Positions 4,984 through 7,973 of a stretch of 7,973 bases of DNA are shown here, piece by piece (the stretch's first letter is position 1; each line of letters opens with the position of its first letter). The notes under the pieces were generated by a model. That model was not told the DNA's origin and made no database searches. It saw only the letters and a program-made list of their open reading frames with translations. The translations under genes were made by a program, and so were the position numbers. Source of the stretch: Acidobacteriota bacterium (lineage in GTDB: Bacteria; Acidobacteriota; Terriglobia; Terriglobales; Acidobacteriaceae); assembly GCA_021781075.1 (NCBI GenBank), contig JAJXXN010000211.1, positions 1 to 7,973 of the forward strand. The letters run 5' to 3'.

Positions 4984-5907
4984 CTAATTCTCCAAGCGCA
5001 GCCCGCCTGTCAGACTTGCCACGCGTTCCACCTGGTGGCCCTTGCACCATTTATACAGTTGCTTCGTCAGCCGCTCGGTCGCGCGTGGGTCGGCATAATT
5101 TGCGGTGCCAATCTGCACGGCTGTCGCCCCGGCCAGCAGGAACTCCACCACATCCTCGGCGGTTAAAATTCCGCCCATGCCGATGATGGGGATCTTCACC
5201 GCCCGCGCAGCCTCGTACACCATGCGCAGCGCAATCGGCTTGATGGCCGGCCCCGAGAGGCCGCCCGTCACGTTGCTCAACCGCGGTTTGCGCGTCTCGG
5301 CATCGATCGCCATCGCCAAAAATGTGTTCACCAGGCTGATGGCATCCGCGCCTGACTCGGCCGCCACCCGCGCCATGTGCGCAATCGAGGTCACATTCGG
5401 GCTGAGCTTCACAAAGAGCGGCCGCGAGGTCACGGCGCGCGCGCGGCCTACAAGGTATTCGAGTGAACCGGGGTCTGCGCCAAATGCCATGCCGCCCGCG
5501 TGAACATTGGGGCAACTCACATTCAGTTCATAGGCTGAGATGCCTTCGGCCTGGTTCAATTTCTCAATCACCGCGAGATAATCGGCCACTGTGTAGCCAA
5601 AGACATTCACAAAGACCTTCGCCGCCGGGTAACGCCTCAACTCCGGGAGCTTGTTCTCGATGAACGCATCCACGCCGATGTTTTGCAGCCCGATTGCATT
5701 CAGCATCCCTGCCGCGGTGGTCACAATCCGTGTTGGCGGATGCCCTGCCAGCGGGTAGAGGCTGATGCCCTTGGTGAAAAACCCGCCAATGGATTCGAGC
5801 CCGACTATCTCCTCAAACTCGATGCCATAGCCGAATGTCCCGCTTGCGGCGAGGATCGGGTTGGCCAGCTCCACGCCGGCCAATTCGATTTTCATATCAG
5901 GCTTCAA
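4984..5907 (-). CDS. pyrD: Dihydroorotate dehydrogenase, class 1B catalytic subunit
   Basis: The enzyme oxidises dihydroorotate to orotate with FMN, the fourth step of de novo UMP synthesis, in the cytoplasm. The product is 307 residues, as usual for class 1. Motifs in order: ASGTFGYG (21-28), FMN-site Lys46 in FTKG, NVSCPN (129-134) with Cys132 as the catalytic base (Cys marks class 1; class 2 has Ser), KLSPN (167-171), NTFLAMAIDAETRKP (194-208), GGLSGPAIKP (215-224), and the phosphate-binding GMGGI (243-247) and QIGTAN (265-270). The IDAETRKP and GGLSGPAIKP segments favour class 1B, which uses NAD through the PyrK iron-sulfur subunit; no pyrK is in view. I chose the TTG at 5907 because LKPDMKIELAG matches the family's usual start and GGAAGAG lies about 7 bases upstream. 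The ATG at 5895 would remove four residues. It follows ilvE by 28 bases. Confidence 0.94.
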   Translation of the reverse strand: MKPDMKIELAGVELANPILAASGTFGYGIEFEEIVGLESIGGFFTKGISLYPLAGHPPTRIVTTAAGMLNAIGLQNIGVDAFIENKLPELRRYPAAKVFVNVFGYTVADYLAVIEKLNQAEGISAYELNVSCPNVHAGGMAFGADPGSLEYLVGRARAVTSRPLFVKLSPNVTSIAHMARVAAESGADAISLVNTFLAMAIDAETRKPRLSNVTGGLSGPAIKPIALRMVYEAARAVKIPIIGMGGILTAEDVVEFLLAGATAVQIGTANYADPRATERLTKQLYKWCKGHQVERVASLTGGLRLEN

Positions 5908-5935
5908 TCGGCGTCTCTTCCTGCAGCCGCTGTTC

Positions 5936-6874
5936 TCACTTCGCCGCTACCGCCGGGTTCACCTTTACCGGCGTCAGCCAGCCAAAGCGATCCGGCTTCA
6001 ATCCGTTGGCAATGCCGAAGTACTCATCGGCAATTTTCTTCGTGATTGCGCCCGGGTTGCCGTCGCCCACCTTAATCTTGTCGATTGTGGCAATCGGCGT
6101 CACCTCGGCGGCTGTGCCGGTGAAGAAAACCTCATCGGCGATGTAGAGCATCTCGCGTGGGATCGATTGCTCAATGACAGTCATGCCCAAGTGCCGCGCG
6201 ATGGTCAGCACGCTGTCGCGTGTGATGCCGCTCAAGGCCGAGTTGGCCAGCGGCGGCGTGTAGATGACGCCATTCCGAATCACAAAAACATTCTCGCCTG
6301 AGCCTTCGCTCACATAGCCGTTGACGTCGAGCGCAATGCCCTCGGCGTAGCCGTTTGCATCGGCCTCCATGCGGATGAGCTGCGAGTTCATGTAATTTGC
6401 GCCCGCCTTGGCCAGTGCGGGCATGGTGTTTGGCGCCAGGCGGTTCCAACTGGAGATGCAAACATCCGCGCCGCCGTGGCCGGCAACATATTTGCCCCAC
6501 GGGAAGTTCGCAATGTACACCTCAATCGGGGAGCCCTTCGGGTTCACGCCAATCTCGCCGTAGCCGCGGATGACGATGGGGCGGATGTAGCACGGCGCAA
6601 TGCCGTTGGCTTCAATCGTGTCCACCACGCCTGCGCACAGCTCCTCAAGGGAGAAGGGAATCGCCATGCGGTAGATCTTTGCGGAGTCGAGCAGCCGCTG
6701 CATGTGCTCCGGAAGGCGGAAGACGGCCGCGCCAGACGGTTGCCCGTAGCAGCGGATGCCCTCAAATACGCTCGATCCATAATGCACCACGTGGCTGATC
6801 ACATGGATTGTCGCCTGCTCCCAGGGGATCAGTGTTCCGTTGTGCCAGATTTTCTCGGTTGGTTGAATGGGCAT
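5936..6874 (-). CDS. ilvE: Branched-chain amino acid aminotransferase
   Basis: This PLP-dependent class IV aminotransferase interconverts the 2-oxo acids and Leu, Ile and Val, with glutamate as usual amino donor. It is cytoplasmic. The product is 312 residues, against about 309 for E. coli IlvE. VHYGSSVFEGIRCY (30-43) is the typical N-terminal segment. Lys156 in ALAKAGANYMNS is the PLP Schiff-base residue. EGSGENVFVIRNG (190-202) and LSGITRDSV (214-222) make up the class IV signature region. DEVFFTGTAAEVTPI (247-261) closes the active site as in IlvE, which favours this over D-amino-acid transaminase or aminodeoxychorismate lyase. The ATG at 6874 has AAGGAG 10 bases upstream. It lies between the methyltransferase gene (54-base gap) and pyrD (28-base gap), so co-transcription is likely. 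No other ilv or leu genes are visible. Confidence 0.96.
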   Translation of the reverse strand: MPIQPTEKIWHNGTLIPWEQATIHVISHVVHYGSSVFEGIRCYGQPSGAAVFRLPEHMQRLLDSAKIYRMAIPFSLEELCAGVVDTIEANGIAPCYIRPIVIRGYGEIGVNPKGSPIEVYIANFPWGKYVAGHGGADVCISSWNRLAPNTMPALAKAGANYMNSQLIRMEADANGYAEGIALDVNGYVSEGSGENVFVIRNGVIYTPPLANSALSGITRDSVLTIARHLGMTVIEQSIPREMLYIADEVFFTGTAAEVTPIATIDKIKVGDGNPGAITKKIADEYFGIANGLKPDRFGWLTPVKVNPAVAAK

Positions 6875-6928
6875 TGCCGTTTTGCTCCTTTTCTGCTTCT
6901 TCAGATTATCGTGCAGAGCCGATGGCTG

Positions 6929-7684
6929 TCATTTGGCCGGCACCAACCTCCATCCCGAGCATTCTTCAAAATTCCCGCTCGTGTACTCGCCATCCGGTTG
7001 CGCCGCCATAATCCGGTGGTCGGCTATTGCATCCGTCTTTGTCCTCGCCACTTCGCCCAGATAAAACCGCACCCACCTCTTCCGGCCTTCAAGCACCGCC
7101 TCCTGCTCGCGGTTCACATACAGCAACTCCACCGGCGCGCTGTTCCCAACCCGTTGCTCCTCCAGTGCGCGCAAAAACCGCTTCATCACGCGCGCTTCAA
7201 AAGGATTGAACAGAAACAAAACCAACGGCCCGGCAGGCAGTTTGATTTCCGTCGCATCGCCCTCAATCAATTTCATGCGTTGCCGGGCCAGCAACCTCCC
7301 GTCCACGCTCCACCGCAGCAGATTCTTCCGCGCAATCCGGGCCAGCACCGGGTTCAACTCCACGCCCACCACTTCGCGGAATCCCATCTCGCCAGCCAGC
7401 AGCATTGCGCGTCCCATGCCCGCGCCCACATCCACGAAGCAGTACTTCTCCATTGGCGCGCGCGAACCGCCCCGCCGCCACTTTGCAAGCAGCTTTCTGA
7501 ATACCGACGGCGCCACGCCGAAGTAGGCGGTAATATCACGATCATGCTTGTGCCCCGCGCGCAGATGCCTGCCCGCAATCAGCCCGCTTGTGCGCACTCC
7601 ATAAGCCTCATCAAAAGGATGAACCGTGTAACCTTCGTCCTTGCGCAACCCCGGCAATCGTTGATGCTTTGTCATCTCAATCAT
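6929..7684 (-). CDS. Class I SAM-dependent methyltransferase, target unknown
   Basis: The product is 251 residues with a Rossmann-type methyltransferase core. Motif I is FVDVGAGMG at 83-91. The acidic end of strand 2 is Glu109 in VGVELNP, which should bind the SAM ribose. EGDATEI (141-147) is the motif II/III region, and LFLFNPF (156-162) stands in the motif IV position. An N-terminal FDEAYGVRTSGLI (24-36) resembles a pattern in a family of uncharacterised bacterial methyltransferases, followed by a YFGVAPSVFRKLL helix (54-66). The C-terminus (about 185-251) appears to be a substrate-side extension. There is no signal peptide or membrane segment. I used the ATG at 7684; the ATG at 7675 is an alternative and neither has a strong ribosome site. 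It heads the minus-strand run with ilvE and pyrD, but this does not reveal a substrate. Confidence 0.85.
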   Translation of the reverse strand: MIEMTKHQRLPGLRKDEGYTVHPFDEAYGVRTSGLIAGRHLRAGHKHDRDITAYFGVAPSVFRKLLAKWRRGGSRAPMEKYCFVDVGAGMGRAMLLAGEMGFREVVGVELNPVLARIARKNLLRWSVDGRLLARQRMKLIEGDATEIKLPAGPLVLFLFNPFEARVMKRFLRALEEQRVGNSAPVELLYVNREQEAVLEGRKRWVRFYLGEVARTKTDAIADHRIMAAQPDGEYTSGNFEECSGWRLVPAK

Positions 7685-7863
7685 TTTGCCATGCCGGATT
7701 GACTTGCCATGTCATTCGTCGGAGTTGCAAAAATCAATGCACATCGCTGTTGACTTGAACCCATATCAGACAAGAAAATCAAAGAGCCTTATGCAGGCGG
7801 CCATGCCGCATAGACGGCAGAATAAACGAATATTTGTCAATGCAATCTCCTGGGGGTGTTTCA
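7685..7863. promoter_or_regulatory. Divergent intergenic region (methyltransferase leftward, sugar kinase rightward)
   Basis: About 180 AT-richer bases separate two divergent starts. A plus-strand TTGACT (7750-7755) is a fair -35-like hexamer, but the bases 16-18 downstream do not form a good -10. An 8-base direct repeat, TTGCCATG, occurs at 7686-7693 and 7704-7711, next to the methyltransferase start. A hairpin sits at 7790-7812 (listed separately). No gene is apparent: the open frames crossing it have no recognisable content. Confidence 0.35.
7790..7812. repeat. Bulged inverted repeat upstream of the sugar kinase gene
   Basis: TATGC-A-GGC pairs with GCC-GCATA around the 6-base loop GGCCAT. 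This gives eight pairs with a single bulged A. An alternative fold, GCGGC-CAT-GCCGC, uses 7797-7809. It lies about 50 bases before the kinase start in the divergent promoter region, so an operator or 5'-UTR structure is possible. No T-run follows, so a terminator is unlikely. Confidence 0.4.
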
Positions 7864-7973
7864 TTGGATGAGCCGCAATTGATTCTTGGTCTCGGTGAGC
7901 TGCTTTGGGACCTGCTCCCCGAGGGGCCGCGTCTCGGCGGCGCGCCGGCAAACTTCTCCGTTATGGCCGGCCG
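7864..7973 (+). CDS. PfkB-family carbohydrate kinase (fructokinase-like), N-terminal part only
   Basis: Thirty-six codons are visible before the right edge cuts the gene; PfkB-type sugar kinases are usually about 290-330 residues. They phosphorylate fructose, ribose, 2-keto-3-deoxygluconate or similar substrates with ATP in the cytoplasm. The visible pattern ILGLGELLWDLLP (7-19), then RLGGAPANFSV (23-33), is the family's first strand with its substrate Asp (Asp16) and the GG(A)PAN sugar-binding loop. The form GELLWD...GGAPAN is most like fructokinases. The start is uncertain. The TTG at 7864-7866 has GGGGG about 7 bases upstream; an in-frame ATG at 7840-7842 would add eight residues (MQSPGGVS) but has no ribosome site. 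The gene is divergent from the methyltransferase. Confidence 0.82.
   Translation, partial: MDEPQLILGLGELLWDLLPEGPRLGGAPANFSVMAG

Noticed and set aside
4778..5050. Minus-strand 90-codon open frame overlapping the end of pyrD
   Set aside because: It is out of frame with pyrD over its front part and has no recognisable motif or ribosome site.
6476..7702. Plus-strand open frame of 408 codons opposite ilvE and the methyltransferase
   Set aside because: It is antisense to two genes with intact motifs; its translation is rich in His, Arg, Gln and Pro with no recognisable domain.
1..7973. A defence system, CRISPR array or biosynthetic cluster
   Set aside because: No direct-repeat/spacer pattern, nuclease-helicase pair, toxin-antitoxin pair or synthase gene is visible; the recognisable genes are metabolic or housekeeping.

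Overview
The window is a GC-rich bacterial chromosomal segment carrying nucleotide-metabolism and housekeeping genes. The layout and protein styles look most like an Acidobacteriota (Terriglobia-type) genome. That is an inference from three things: a WalJ-like metallo-beta-lactamase protein with a long acidic insert, a small HxxxCxxC zinc-finger membrane protein, and a methyltransferase with a YGVxTSG-type N-terminus. No database search was possible. I see no phage genes, transposase, rRNA, intact tRNA or CRISPR array.

Region 1 (1-2857, minus strand) is a compact pyrimidine-nucleoside salvage operon. Read in transcription order it holds cytidine deaminase (cdd), a pyrimidine/thymidine nucleoside phosphorylase (deoA/pdp type), and a CNT-family nucleoside transporter (nupC-like, cut by the left edge). 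The transporter would bring nucleosides in, Cdd would convert (deoxy)cytidine to (deoxy)uridine, and the phosphorylase would release the base and (deoxy)ribose-1-phosphate. A degenerate heptamer repeat lies between cdd and the phosphorylase.

Region 2 (2858-4586, plus strand) is divergent from region 1. It holds a WalJ/YycJ-like metallo-beta-lactamase hydrolase, then a possible very small ORF in the same frame, then a 153-residue zinc-finger membrane protein with two predicted membrane helices.

Region 3 (4587-4983) is a lower-GC gap between convergent genes. It holds a weak minus-strand terminator, a fragment resembling the 3' end of a tRNA-Leu gene, and a 51-codon ORF whose start resembles a helix-turn-helix domain. 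All are low-confidence calls.

Region 4 (4984-7684, minus strand) reads methyltransferase, then branched-chain aminotransferase (ilvE), then class 1B dihydroorotate dehydrogenase (pyrD). The gaps are about 54 and 28 bases, so it is probably one transcription unit. PyrD provides de novo pyrimidine synthesis, complementing the salvage operon of region 1.

Region 5 (7685-7973) is a divergent intergenic region with a hairpin, followed by the first 36 codons of a PfkB-family sugar kinase (plus strand) that runs off the right edge.

Most of the window is ordinary. The unusual points are small: the acidic insert, the orphan zinc-finger membrane protein, the possible small ORFs, and the tRNA-like remnant.
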